Shown here piece after piece: positions 10,552 through 18,298 of a DNA stretch of 64,000 nt. The DNA comes from Vibrio ruber DSM 16370 (lineage in GTDB: Bacteria > Pseudomonadota > Gammaproteobacteria > Enterobacterales > Vibrionaceae), in the NCBI RefSeq assembly GCF_900163965.1, contig NZ_FULE01000030.1, forward strand, positions 16,065-80,064. Reading direction: 5' to 3'. The notes beneath the pieces were generated by a model that saw nothing but the letters and a program-made list of their open reading frames with translations, searched no databases and was not told the origin of the DNA. The translations under genes and the position numbers were made by a program. The stretch's first letter is position 1, and each line of letters starts with the position of its first letter.

Positions 10552-10580
10552 TAAAAAAAGCAAGGAGGAATTCCCTTGCT
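10552..10580 (-). terminator. Rho-independent terminator of hutC
   Basis: On the minus strand AGCAAGG and CCTTGCT form a stem, followed by seven T residues. It lies 69 nt beyond the hutC stop codon. The stretch 10502-10527 between it and the HutC site also contains a hairpin (AAACACT / AGTGTTT). Confidence 0.8.
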
Positions 10581-10648
10581 TCAATCAGTCAGACAATCAT
10601 TACCCGCTTTTTAAATCCTGTTCATGTGTCAAAACCCGCTCGGTATGC

Positions 10649-11404
10649 TCATTGCTCGAAGTGACCGAATAACTGGAACCTTGACCCCGGCGAAATCAGA
10701 CGAGCGTTGGTGACAAGCTGCTCACGGCACCAGGTACGACGTTTGATCTGCAAGCATGGTTCCGCAGCATCAATTTGCAGTAAAGCACATTCTGCCGGCG
10801 AGGCCTGCACCGCTTCGACCAGATGTTCTCCTTCGGTCATCGGTGCGACTTTCATCAGATAATGGTAGGCGCCGTTGTGCTGAAAATCCTGCTGATCATA
10901 ATCCGGGGCCAGCTCGGCATTGACCACGCGATACTCGATTTGAATCGGCAGATCATTCTCAAAATGCAAAATGGTGGCCCGGAAAATCCGGTGATTAGTC
11001 CGCACACCAAGGTTCATCGCTTCTTCCATCGTCGCCTTCGCCAGCGTGATTTCAATCAGCTCGGCGTGATGACGGTGACCACGACTGGCGATTTCATCAG
11101 CAATATTGTGTACCTCAAACAGCGCTGAATGGGATTTTTTCCTTGCAACAAAGGTACCGACCCCCTGCTGACGAAGCAAAACCCCTTCATCGGTCAGTTC
11201 CCGCAGCGCACGGTTAACCGTCATACGACTGACATTCAAAGCTTTGACCATCTCTGACTCAGACGGAACTCGCTGATCCGGTTGCCATTCTCCGGTATCA
11301 ATCTGACGACAAATCGCTTGTTTCACTTTGGCATAAATAGGGCCGGGGGCGTCATCAATCAGTTGCGACAAGTGGTACATCATCTGGGTGGTTGAGTTTT
11401 CCAT
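10649..11404 (-). CDS. hutC: Histidine utilisation repressor, GntR family (HutC/FarR subfamily)
   Basis: Urocanate-responsive transcriptional repressor of the hut genes. The 251-aa protein has an N-terminal GntR winged helix (PIYAKVKQAI, QRVPSESEMVKALNVSRMTV, NRALRELTDEGVLLRQQGVG) and a C-terminal UTRA ligand-binding domain (RATILHFENDLPIQIEYRVVN; ALLQIDAAEPCLQIKRRTW). The frame stays open upstream to 11644, but that extension is low-complexity hydrophobic sequence overlapping the operator and the 5' end of hutF. MENSTTQ at 11404 gives the normal family length. Divergent from hutF with a shared operator, so autoregulation is expected. Confidence 0.93.
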   Translation of the reverse strand: MENSTTQMMYHLSQLIDDAPGPIYAKVKQAICRQIDTGEWQPDQRVPSESEMVKALNVSRMTVNRALRELTDEGVLLRQQGVGTFVARKKSHSALFEVHNIADEIASRGHRHHAELIEITLAKATMEEAMNLGVRTNHRIFRATILHFENDLPIQIEYRVVNAELAPDYDQQDFQHNGAYHYLMKVAPMTEGEHLVEAVQASPAECALLQIDAAEPCLQIKRRTWCREQLVTNARLISPGSRFQLFGHFEQ

Positions 11405-11493
11405 CGATTTACAGCTATCCACTGGCAGTATAAAGACCGGATTATAGCGGAAAAATGAACCACTTAACAGGACAGGCATAGACAATAACATAA

Positions 11494-11507
11494 CTTGTAT
11501 AGACAAG
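11494..11507. promoter_or_regulatory. HutC operator candidate in the hutC-hutF divergent promoter
   Basis: CTTGTATAGACAAG is an imperfect palindrome that shares CTTGTATAGACA with the hutH site. On the plus strand TTGTAT within it plus TAGACT 18 bp downstream form a -35/-10 pair for hutF; on the minus strand TTGTCT lies in a suitable place for a hutC -35. A repressor here would control both genes. Confidence 0.75.
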
Positions 11508-11540
11508 ATAAATTCTGCTAGACTCCCGAACATCGGTAAC

Positions 11541-11554
11541 GAGGACACACGCGC
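11541..11554 (+). repeat. GGACACACG-type repeat copy in the hutF leader
   Basis: GAGGACACACGCGC, a variant of the repeat clustered at 13071-13314 and around the Y1 transposase at 19.6-21.2 kb. The hutF ribosome binding site 30 nt on (AAGGACAGACGCG, 11584-11596) resembles it too, but may be coincidence. Confidence 0.5.
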
Positions 11555-11596
11555 ACAATAGCGAGCGATCAGTAACCAGTAACAAGGACAGACGCG

Positions 11597-13051
11597 ATGA
11601 CAAACCAGCAAGGAACTCAGCAAGATGCTCCACAAAGAAGCCAATCAAACAGCACTTTTCTGTTTGCTGAGCTGGCATGGCTCCCGACCGGCTGGCAGCA
11701 CAATGTGCTGTTTGAGATTGTTGAGGGTCACTTTGCTCAGGTCACGGCCAATACCACACCAGTAGATGGCGCGCAGCATCTGCAAGGCCCGGTGCTGCCG
11801 ACTCTGGCCAATGTGCATTCCCACGCCTTTCAGCGTGTCATGGCCGGCATGGCAGAAGTCAGCCTCAACCCAGATGACAGCTTCTGGAGCTGGCGTGATT
11901 TAATGTACAAAATCGTCGGACGGCTCTCCCCGCAACAAGTTCACGTCATCGCCACACAGTTATATATTGATATGCTCAAAGCCGGTTATACTCAGGTTGG
12001 TGAGTTCCACTACCTTCATCACGATCCGTCCGGTCAACCTTACCGCGATCCCGCTGAAATGGCCCACCAGCTCCTGAATGCAGCAGATAGCTCGGGGATA
12101 GGCATGACTCTGCTGCCAGCCCTGTACAGCTATGCCGGTTTTGGAGGACAGGCACCCAATCAAGGACAGGCGCGCTTCATCCATTCATCAGACAGTTATC
12201 TGCAACTGCAACAGCAGCTTGCCAGTGAACTGAAGAGGGCAGAGTTTTCGGAAAAGTTTTCGGGGACACACGCCCATAGCCGCCATCGGCTGGGGATCTG
12301 CTTTCATTCGTTACGAGCCGTGAATCAACAGCAGATTCAAGAGGTGCTGGCAGCCCTTGACCACCACGGGCAGCCCATCCACATTCACATCGCGGAGCAA
12401 CAGAAGGAAGTCACCGATTGCCTGAACTGGAGCCAGCAGCGGCCAGTCGAGTGGTTGCACAATCATATCGGTCTCAATGATCGCTGGTGCCTGATTCATG
12501 CCACCCATCTCAGCCATAACGAGATTCAGATGATCGCTGACAGCGGTGCCGCGGTTGGTTTGTGTCCGACCACCGAAGCCAATCTGGGAGATGGTATTTT
12601 CCCCGGGGTAGAATTTACTCAGGCTGGCGGCCGGTGGAGTATTGGTTCCGACAGCCATGTCTGTTTGTCTGCTACAGAGGAATTACGCCTGCTGGAATAT
12701 AGCCAACGGCTGCGTGACCAACAGCGGAACCGTCTCTACAGCCAGTCACAAAATCATGTTGGCGATCATCTCTATACCCAAGCATTAAACGGTGGTAATC
12801 AAGCTTGCGGTATTCAATTAGGGCTTTCTGTCGGATGCCGGGCTGACTTGATGGTGCTGGATTCGACACATCCCCTATTGATGGCAAGTCAGACACCAGA
12901 CCTCATCAACCGCTGGTTATTTGCCTGTCATGACAACCTGATTAAAGACGTGTTTGTCGCGGGAAAACAGTGCATTGCAGACGGTCACCACGCATTAGAA
13001 GACCACAGCCGCCGCGAATTTGCCGAGATCATTAAACAGGTGATTGTTTAA
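11597..13051 (+). CDS. hutF: Formimidoylglutamate deiminase (iminohydrolase)
   Basis: Converts N-formimino-L-glutamate to N-formyl-L-glutamate and ammonia, the step that makes HutG (deformylase) necessary. Amidohydrolase motifs are in place: NVHSHAFQRVMAGM, YAGFGGQAPNQGQARF, LGICFHSLRAV, HIHIAEQQKEV, LIHATHLSHNE and SIGSDSHV. The start is ATG 11597 with AAGGA at 11584-11588. At 484 aa it is longer than the roughly 450-aa family norm. Part of the excess is a segment just before LGICFHSL (KFSGTHAHSRHR) that is encoded by a copy of the GGGGACACACGCC repeat (12262-12275), apparently an in-frame insertion. It is divergent from hutC. Confidence 0.93.
   Translation: MTNQQGTQQDAPQRSQSNSTFLFAELAWLPTGWQHNVLFEIVEGHFAQVTANTTPVDGAQHLQGPVLPTLANVHSHAFQRVMAGMAEVSLNPDDSFWSWRDLMYKIVGRLSPQQVHVIATQLYIDMLKAGYTQVGEFHYLHHDPSGQPYRDPAEMAHQLLNAADSSGIGMTLLPALYSYAGFGGQAPNQGQARFIHSSDSYLQLQQQLASELKRAEFSEKFSGTHAHSRHRLGICFHSLRAVNQQQIQEVLAALDHHGQPIHIHIAEQQKEVTDCLNWSQQRPVEWLHNHIGLNDRWCLIHATHLSHNEIQMIADSGAAVGLCPTTEANLGDGIFPGVEFTQAGGRWSIGSDSHVCLSATEELRLLEYSQRLRDQQRNRLYSQSQNHVGDHLYTQALNGGNQACGIQLGLSVGCRADLMVLDSTHPLLMASQTPDLINRWLFACHDNLIKDVFVAGKQCIADGHHALEDHSRREFAEIIKQVIV
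12262..12275 (+). repeat. GGGGACACACGCC repeat copy inside hutF
   Basis: GGGGACACACGCCC is identical in its 13-bp core to the intergenic copies at 13072-13084 and 21004-21016. It is read in frame as G-T-H-A in HutF, at a place where the family has a variable surface linker. Confidence 0.65.
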
Positions 13052-13070
13052 AAACTACGGGGAGAAATTA

Positions 13071-13314
13071 CGGGGACACACGCCTTAATATAAACGAAAG
13101 GATAAAGGACACACGCCCAAATAAGGAGGACAGACACCATCTTTCACCATCAACCGTCAAATAAGGAGAACAGGCACCATCTTTCACCATCAATCGGCAC
13201 TTCCTTACGAGGACACTCTTTCTTACAAGGACAAGAAATTAGCGGGACAGGCACCTTCATTGATTGAATGACTATAAGGGTGATTAAGGAGGATGATTAA
13301 GGAGGACACACGCC
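13071..13314 (+). repeat. Cluster of GGACACACGCC / GGACAGRCACC short repeats downstream of hutF
   Basis: Plus-strand copies: CGGGGACACACGCC (13071-13084), AAGGACACACGCCC (13105-13118), AGGAGGACAGACACC (about 13124-13138), AGGAGAACAGGCACC (about 13164-13178), a degenerate GAGGACACTC (about 13210), GCGGGACAGGCACC (13242-13255) and GGAGGACACACGCC (13301-13314). Two of them sit in a larger direct repeat of 36 bp (13118-13153 and 13158-13193, two mismatches, 40-bp period) ending in CATCTTTCACCATCAA. No gene is visible between 13052 and 13384. The same core recurs beside the Y1 transposase at 19.8 kb. Confidence 0.75.
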
Positions 13315-13384
13315 AAAAAATCGTAGCACTAACGTTATCTTGGCGTGGGATTGAATCCATCACTCATGTGATTCCGAAGCAAGG

Positions 13385-13927
13385 TTACTTTGCAAAAAAC
13401 AGTGTAATACGTCCGACTTCCAGACCGAACTTGCGAATACTGGTGACATTAAACAGGTGTTTTTCGTCCTGACGGAACAGCCAATCATCAAAGGACACCG
13501 TGATTTCACTGTCATCCGTCTTAAGCAAAAAATCGTACTGCCACTGTAACGCATTCCCGACTTCCTGCCCTGTCGCGACGCCAATGATATCGTCAGCTCG
13601 CCCTTCATAATGTCCGTCGGCACTGCGGGTAATCGTCCAGATGCGCTGATTTTTTTCACCATCATGAAAAACAAAGTCTTCCACTAAGGTCAGCGTATCA
13701 TCGGTGACTGTCCCTTTAATTTTGACTGTCCCTTTAATTTTGACCTCAAAGCGGCGCGTCTGTTTACCACTGTAATCCTGTACCATCCCCCATGCATGAG
13801 TCTCTCCCTGAAAATAGCCAAACAGATCAAAAGCGGGTTGGCTGGCCTGATACTCTTTTAAGTCGGCGGAACAACCGACAATAAGCATCACCATCACCAG
13901 CGACAGAACTTTCAGCATATGTCTCAT
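13385..13927 (-). CDS. DUF3833 family lipoprotein
   Basis: 180-aa predicted lipoprotein. The signal peptide MLKVLSLVMVMLIVGC ends in a lipobox Cys (IVGC-S). The rest matches DUF3833 proteins (FDLFGYFQGETHAWGMVQD near the start, FDDWLFRQDEKHLFNVTSI near the end), which travel with Cfa/DUF1365/SDR clusters; the biochemical role is not established. It carries an in-frame perfect duplication, VKIKGT twice in a row, from an 18-bp tandem repeat at 13706-13741. Last gene of the eight-gene operon, overlapping the previous gene by 4 nt. Confidence 0.82.
   Translation of the reverse strand: MRHMLKVLSLVMVMLIVGCSADLKEYQASQPAFDLFGYFQGETHAWGMVQDYSGKQTRRFEVKIKGTVKIKGTVTDDTLTLVEDFVFHDGEKNQRIWTITRSADGHYEGRADDIIGVATGQEVGNALQWQYDFLLKTDDSEITVSFDDWLFRQDEKHLFNVTSIRKFGLEVGRITLFFAK
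13706..13741. repeat. 18-bp perfect tandem duplication inside the DUF3833 gene
   Basis: GACTGTCCCTTTAATTTT occurs twice back to back (13706-13723 and 13724-13741), adding six residues without breaking the frame. A recent slippage-type duplication is the simplest explanation. Confidence 0.9.
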
Positions 13928-14487
13928 GGTTTCATTCCTATTAATTGATTGCGAAGTTTCGGATACTCAGCATTCGGTGACAGCCAAATCGACAAAAATG
14001 CATCATTCAACTGTTTATTTGCCACCTTGCCGAGCAGACGTTGCTGCCCTTGCAGGGGAAAGTAATACAACTGCCCTGAACGACCATCGGAGACATATGC
14101 CAGACGCTCTCCCGTTTTAACACTGGGCATCATTTCAGCCAGCACTGTTAGCCACGCGTCCGATTGCGTCGTTTCATACCCCAGCCTCTCCCACTGCGCT
14201 TGGGTTTCCTCAAGTAATTCTTTGCTGCTGATATCACGTAAATACCGAATCTCTAAGGCTAAAGGATGTGGTGAAACATCATCTTTTACCTGATGATAGT
14301 CACCATCAGGTGTACGTAGCTGTGATGAGTAAATATCAAACCACAGCCAAGATAAGGTTGCCTGACCGACAACCGGCCAGTCAGTCCACGGTTTAGATGA
14401 CTGTCCCTGCATGTCAGCCCCGTTAGCGGTGGCGGTCCAGAGGATCGCGATCAGATAAAACTTTACGGTTAAACGTGGCGTTTGCAT
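13924..14487 (-). CDS. Chalcone-isomerase-like periplasmic protein
   Basis: 187-aa protein with a signal peptide (FYLIAILWTATANGA) followed by a chalcone-isomerase-like fold (VVGQATLSWLWFDIYSSQLRT; ALEIRYLRDISSKELLEET; DGRSGQLYYFPLQGQ; FLSIWLSP). Bacterial members of this family have no demonstrated flavonoid role and are found with DUF2878, DUF3833 and Cfa-type genes, as here. Its start overlaps the DUF2878 gene by 65 nt. Export to the periplasm is inferred. Confidence 0.78.
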   Translation of the reverse strand: MQTPRLTVKFYLIAILWTATANGADMQGQSSKPWTDWPVVGQATLSWLWFDIYSSQLRTPDGDYHQVKDDVSPHPLALEIRYLRDISSKELLEETQAQWERLGYETTQSDAWLTVLAEMMPSVKTGERLAYVSDGRSGQLYYFPLQGQQRLLGKVANKQLNDAFLSIWLSPNAEYPKLRNQLIGMKP

Positions 14488-14965
14488 TCCTAAATACCTT
14501 TATCAGTAATAATGATAGCCCGAACCATTCCAAAAACAGGACACACACCGCTCCTATAACAGGCCATTCAAAGTGTACGGCACCAAACCGATAGCCCGCC
14601 CAGTAACTCAGAGCCCCACCGAGTGCCGTTGCGCTGAGAATAAGTAAAGGCGGTAAGTGGCTGACGGCCGGTATGGCAAAGCTGGCAAACCAAGCAAAGG
14701 CAAACCACAACCCGATCAGCCAGATCGGCAGATAGGACGTGGGAAAGGCAAATAATCCGCTATATAGATTGATGTAATCCAATGTGATACCGATAGCTGC
14801 CACAGCAATGATGCGGCTGAGAACCAACGGATAGCGTAATGCAGTATACGCCATCGTGACGGTTACCAATCCAATCGTGACCCACTGCAAACGCGCCTGT
14901 CCCAATACGGCGAGTAGCCAAATCGCTTCAAACCATAGTGAAACCAGCAGGAAACGGTGCATCAT
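14423..14965 (-). CDS. DUF2878 family integral membrane protein
   Basis: 180-aa protein almost entirely of transmembrane segments (about five or six), beginning MMHRFLLVSLWFEAIWLL and ending with a basic tail. It matches DUF2878 proteins of the same gene cluster in other proteobacteria; function unknown. The ATG at 14965 overlaps the stop of the Cfa-type gene (ATGA), indicating translational coupling. The frame is open further upstream but that part lies inside the Cfa gene. Confidence 0.8.
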   Translation of the reverse strand: MMHRFLLVSLWFEAIWLLAVLGQARLQWVTIGLVTVTMAYTALRYPLVLSRIIAVAAIGITLDYINLYSGLFAFPTSYLPIWLIGLWFAFAWFASFAIPAVSHLPPLLILSATALGGALSYWAGYRFGAVHFEWPVIGAVCVLFLEWFGLSLLLIKVFRNANATFNRKVLSDRDPLDRHR

Positions 14966-16233
14966 TGTCCCCGTTGTAATGTCATATGGATGGTGCTGAT
15001 AGTACGAGCTTTGAAACCGCCTTCGCAGTAACACAGATAGTAACGCCACATGCGGACAAAACGTTCGTCATATCCCAGTGACTTCACTTTATCTAGTGAT
15101 GCTTCAAAACGGTCACGCCAGTCAGCCAATGTCTGAGCGTAGTCGAGCCCCAGATCGAATACATTACGGACAATGAAATCGGTGTGACGCGTCGCCATTT
15201 GGGTCAGAACGGTGATGGAAGGTAAAAAACCACCGGGGAAAATATATTTCTGAATGAAATCAACATTATTGCTGTAGTCATCGAAGCGTTGATCGGCAAT
15301 GGTAATCGCCTGAATCGCCATCAGTCCACCGGGTTTAAGCAGCGACTGACACTTTGCGATATAAGACGGCAGATAGGATTTCCCCACCGCTTCAATCATC
15401 TCAATCGACACGAGCTTATCAAACTGCCCCTCAAGCAAGCGGTAGTCTTGTTTGAGTAAGGTAATCTGCTCAGCAAGTCCCAAGCGCTCAATTTCTGCCT
15501 GCGCATACGTGTACTGCTGTTCGGAAATCGTGGTGGTCGTGACATGACATCCATACTGCTGTGCCATATAAATCGCCATTGCCCCCCACCCGGTACCGAT
15601 TTCAATCACATGGTCATTGGCAGTCAGTTGTAACTGTTGACACAACCGATCCATTTTCTGTATTTGTGCCTGCTCCAGTGAATCATTGGTATTGAGATAA
15701 AGAGCGCTCGAATACAGCATCCGTTGGTCGAGAAACGTCTGATACAGGTCATTGCCTAAATCGTAGTGCGCTTCAATGTTCTGCTTGGCACGCCCAATCG
15801 AGTTTCGTTTCAGCCAATGGCCGATTTTGTGCATCATCCGGACGAAAATGCTGCTTTGCGCTTCCAATTGATCCAGTGCGTTTAAATTACGCGCCATCAG
15901 TTCAGTTACAGCGGTCAGGTTCGGACTGTCCCACCAACCGTCCATATATGCTTCCGCTGCAGCAATACTGCCACCTTTCAGAACGCAGGCATAAAACTCG
16001 GGATGATTCACCCGAATATGAGCCTGTGGCTGATCGTCATGTGCAAACCCAAACTGTTCCACACTGTTCTGCTGTGGTATAGCATCAGAAATACGCGCCT
16101 GTCCTGCAAAATTCTCTTCTAATGTCAGGCTGCCGATTTTTATCAGTCGTAGAGATTTTAGCACCATGGTTCGAGCACCTTGCTGCCACGATGTAAGTGA
16201 TTTAGGCATCTCTAATGAAGGCGAATTGAACAT
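14962..16233 (-). CDS. Cyclopropane-fatty-acyl-phospholipid synthase family SAM methyltransferase
   Basis: S-adenosylmethionine-dependent enzyme acting on unsaturated acyl chains of phospholipids. The 423-aa protein has the CFA synthase layout: a divergent N-terminal lipid-binding part and a catalytic Rossmann fold with VIEIGTGWGAMAIYMAQQYG, plus EAHYDLGNDLYQTFLD, SIEMIEAVGKSYLP, IQKYIFPGGFLPS and YYLCYCEGGF. In this neighbourhood (FAD oxidase, DUF1365, SDR) such methyltransferases are tied to light or singlet-oxygen responses and, in Rhodobacter, to furan fatty acids rather than housekeeping cyclopropanation; that specialised role is inferred. It starts 11 nt after the DUF1365 gene. Confidence 0.88.
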   Translation of the reverse strand: MFNSPSLEMPKSLTSWQQGARTMVLKSLRLIKIGSLTLEENFAGQARISDAIPQQNSVEQFGFAHDDQPQAHIRVNHPEFYACVLKGGSIAAAEAYMDGWWDSPNLTAVTELMARNLNALDQLEAQSSIFVRMMHKIGHWLKRNSIGRAKQNIEAHYDLGNDLYQTFLDQRMLYSSALYLNTNDSLEQAQIQKMDRLCQQLQLTANDHVIEIGTGWGAMAIYMAQQYGCHVTTTTISEQQYTYAQAEIERLGLAEQITLLKQDYRLLEGQFDKLVSIEMIEAVGKSYLPSYIAKCQSLLKPGGLMAIQAITIADQRFDDYSNNVDFIQKYIFPGGFLPSITVLTQMATRHTDFIVRNVFDLGLDYAQTLADWRDRFEASLDKVKSLGYDERFVRMWRYYLCYCEGGFKARTISTIHMTLQRGQ

Positions 16234-16244
16234 TGTGCGTTCTC

Positions 16245-17024
16245 CTAGCTATTTTTATGGGTCTCATGTCGGCGGGATTTGGGATGAGAATAAAACGGAG
16301 CCCCCTTGAGCCATAGCTTCAGGGCGTGCCAATAAATCCCAGTCAATACCTTGACCGTCATGATCGGTGTCCGAATCAACAATTTGAGCAAGCTTTTTGA
16401 GGTAAAAGGCTGTGCTTTTAACGCCAGGGTGGCATCAAATTCCTTGGTTTCCCGATGACATGCCAAGTGCACTATCAGGGCATCCGATAATGGTTTCAGT
16501 TTCCATTGATACTGCTGTTCAACGGGATTAAATGGTGAAACATGGAAAGCCTTGTCGTGTATCCAGTTCTCGCCCTGCGCACCACGTTCTGCCGGAACCG
16601 CGTAATAGTGACGCTCATTCCAAGGTGTATTACTGACCTCTGCAAGTAAGTAACGCCAAGTCCCTTGCTGATCATAAAGATAGTAAAAGTTCACCGGGCT
16701 GAAATAGAGACCGAAATAACGCAGGTGTACCACCGCGAATACTTTGCCGTGCACTTGCTCACCTGTGAGCTGTAACACTTTATCCTGCACGGCAGTTTTC
16801 AAGTCCCCTTCCCCCAGATAATCAGCCCGGTGAAAACGTGCCCAGTGCCACCAGTGCTCCCCCAGCCCCCACACTTGTTGCCGGAGTATCGGCCACTCAT
16901 CCAGATCGATACATGGCATAAATAACGAAGCATGAATCGAATGAGTAACCGGCGTGAAACGACGGTGACGGACATGGCCGACCATTAATGCACTACGTGT
17001 AACATCCGTTTGGCCGGTCATCAT
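16245..17024 (-). CDS. DUF1365 family protein
   Basis: 259-aa protein with the DUF1365 signatures near its start (MVGHVRHRRFTPVTHSIHAS, LFMPCIDLDEW) and the central block YFGLYFSPVNFYYLYD, then VSNTPWNERHYY and KAFHVSPFNPVEQQY. The family is almost always adjacent to an FAD-dependent amine-oxidase-like protein and a Cfa-type methyltransferase, as here, suggesting a joint lipid-modifying function; the reaction is unknown. It overlaps the FAD gene stop by 4 nt. Confidence 0.88.
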   Translation of the reverse strand: MMTGQTDVTRSALMVGHVRHRRFTPVTHSIHASLFMPCIDLDEWPILRQQVWGLGEHWWHWARFHRADYLGEGDLKTAVQDKVLQLTGEQVHGKVFAVVHLRYFGLYFSPVNFYYLYDQQGTWRYLLAEVSNTPWNERHYYAVPAERGAQGENWIHDKAFHVSPFNPVEQQYQWKLKPLSDALIVHLACHRETKEFDATLALKAQPFTSKSLLKLLIRTPIMTVKVLTGIYWHALKLWLKGAPFYSHPKSRRHETHKNS

Positions 17025-18298
17025 GCGACACCCTTATCTCTGTTGACCACTTGGGATTGCAATTGTGTAATGACATCAAGCGCACTTTTGACCCCATCTT
17101 CATGGAAACCGTTGTGCCAATAGGCACCGCAGAACCAAGTATGATTGATGCCACTGATTTCTGATTTACGCTGCTGCGCGCGAACCGAAGATTCGGTAAA
17201 GACCGGATGATAATAGACAAACCGTCGGAGAATCTTGTCCGGGTCAATATACTCAGTGCTGTTGAGCGTGACACAAAACGTTATGTCACTCTTAATGTGT
17301 TGCAAAATATTCATGTTGTAGGTCAACGACGGGAGTTTCATCTCTTCACCCTCGTGACCATGCAACCAGTAATTCCAGGATGCCCAGGCGGATTGACGCT
17401 TAGGAAGCAAACTTGTATCCGTATGCAGCACCACTTCGTTGGCCTGATATGTCATTGCAGACAAAACTGAGGTTTCGTTCTGACTGGCATCGCCAAGCAT
17501 GGTAAGCGCCTGATCGCTGTGACAGGCAAAAATAACCTCATCAAATGTTTCGATACCCTGTTCGGTCTCGACCTCGACGCCGAGCGGACTGCGTCTTATT
17601 TGCTTGACCGGTGTACTAAGGCGAATCCGATCCACATAGCCTTGAGTCAGCGGTTCAATATACGCCCGCGATCCGCCTTCAATCACATACCACTGTGGTC
17701 TGTCTGTGACATCCAATAATCCGTGATTGAGGAAAAAACGCAGAAAAAACATCAGCGGAAATGCGCGCATGTCCGCTAAAGTCGATGACCAAATTGCAGC
17801 GCCCATTGGTAAGATGTAGTTGTGACAGAAATAGTCCGAAAAACGATGATGGGCCAGAAACTGTCCGAGGGTTTGCAACTGCAACTCAGGGGTGTCTGCT
17901 GCCGCTTTAGCAAGCTTATTGAAGCGTAGAATTTCACCGATAAAGCGGTAAAAACTGGGCTTCAACAGATTTCGTTTCTGCGCAAACAAAGTTGTTAATG
18001 TATGTCCATTATACTCCAGCCCGTTGGCGTCATTACGCACACTGAAACTCATCTGTGTCGGAATCCCTCTGACCCCAGTTTCGTTCATCATGCGCATAAA
18101 ATGAGGATAAGTCCGATCATTATAAACAATAAACCCGGTATCGACGGCATAGTGCTGACCAGCCACATTGACATCCACCGTCGCAGTATGCCCACCGATA
18201 TAATCGTTCGCCTCAAACAACGTGATATCATGTTGCTCATGCAGGTAGTAACCACACGTTAGCCCTGAAACCCCGGTGCCTATAATCGCAATTTTCAT
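17021..18298 (-). CDS. FAD-dependent amine-oxidase-like protein
   Basis: 425-aa flavoprotein. The N-terminal dinucleotide-binding motif is KIAIIGTGVSGLTCGYYL, followed by the acidic strand end ITLFEANDYIGGHT and the family block YAVDTGFIVYNDRTYPHF. The C-terminus carries WFCGAYWHNGFHEDGVKSA, the second FAD contact. Homologues are annotated NAD/FAD-binding or amine oxidase and pair with DUF1365; a desaturase-like role on lipids has been suggested in related clusters. ATG 18298 overlaps the SDR stop by 4 nt (ATGA), so an upstream extension to 18385 is rejected. Confidence 0.88.
   Translation of the reverse strand: MKIAIIGTGVSGLTCGYYLHEQHDITLFEANDYIGGHTATVDVNVAGQHYAVDTGFIVYNDRTYPHFMRMMNETGVRGIPTQMSFSVRNDANGLEYNGHTLTTLFAQKRNLLKPSFYRFIGEILRFNKLAKAAADTPELQLQTLGQFLAHHRFSDYFCHNYILPMGAAIWSSTLADMRAFPLMFFLRFFLNHGLLDVTDRPQWYVIEGGSRAYIEPLTQGYVDRIRLSTPVKQIRRSPLGVEVETEQGIETFDEVIFACHSDQALTMLGDASQNETSVLSAMTYQANEVVLHTDTSLLPKRQSAWASWNYWLHGHEGEEMKLPSLTYNMNILQHIKSDITFCVTLNSTEYIDPDKILRRFVYYHPVFTESSVRAQQRKSEISGINHTWFCGAYWHNGFHEDGVKSALDVITQLQSQVVNRDKGVA

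Noticed and set aside
12143..12174. Two further GGACAGGCAC/GGACAGGCGC matches inside hutF
   Set aside because: They encode GGQAPNQGQARF, a block conserved in HutF proteins generally, so codon choice at Gly-Gln-Ala explains them without any inserted repeat.
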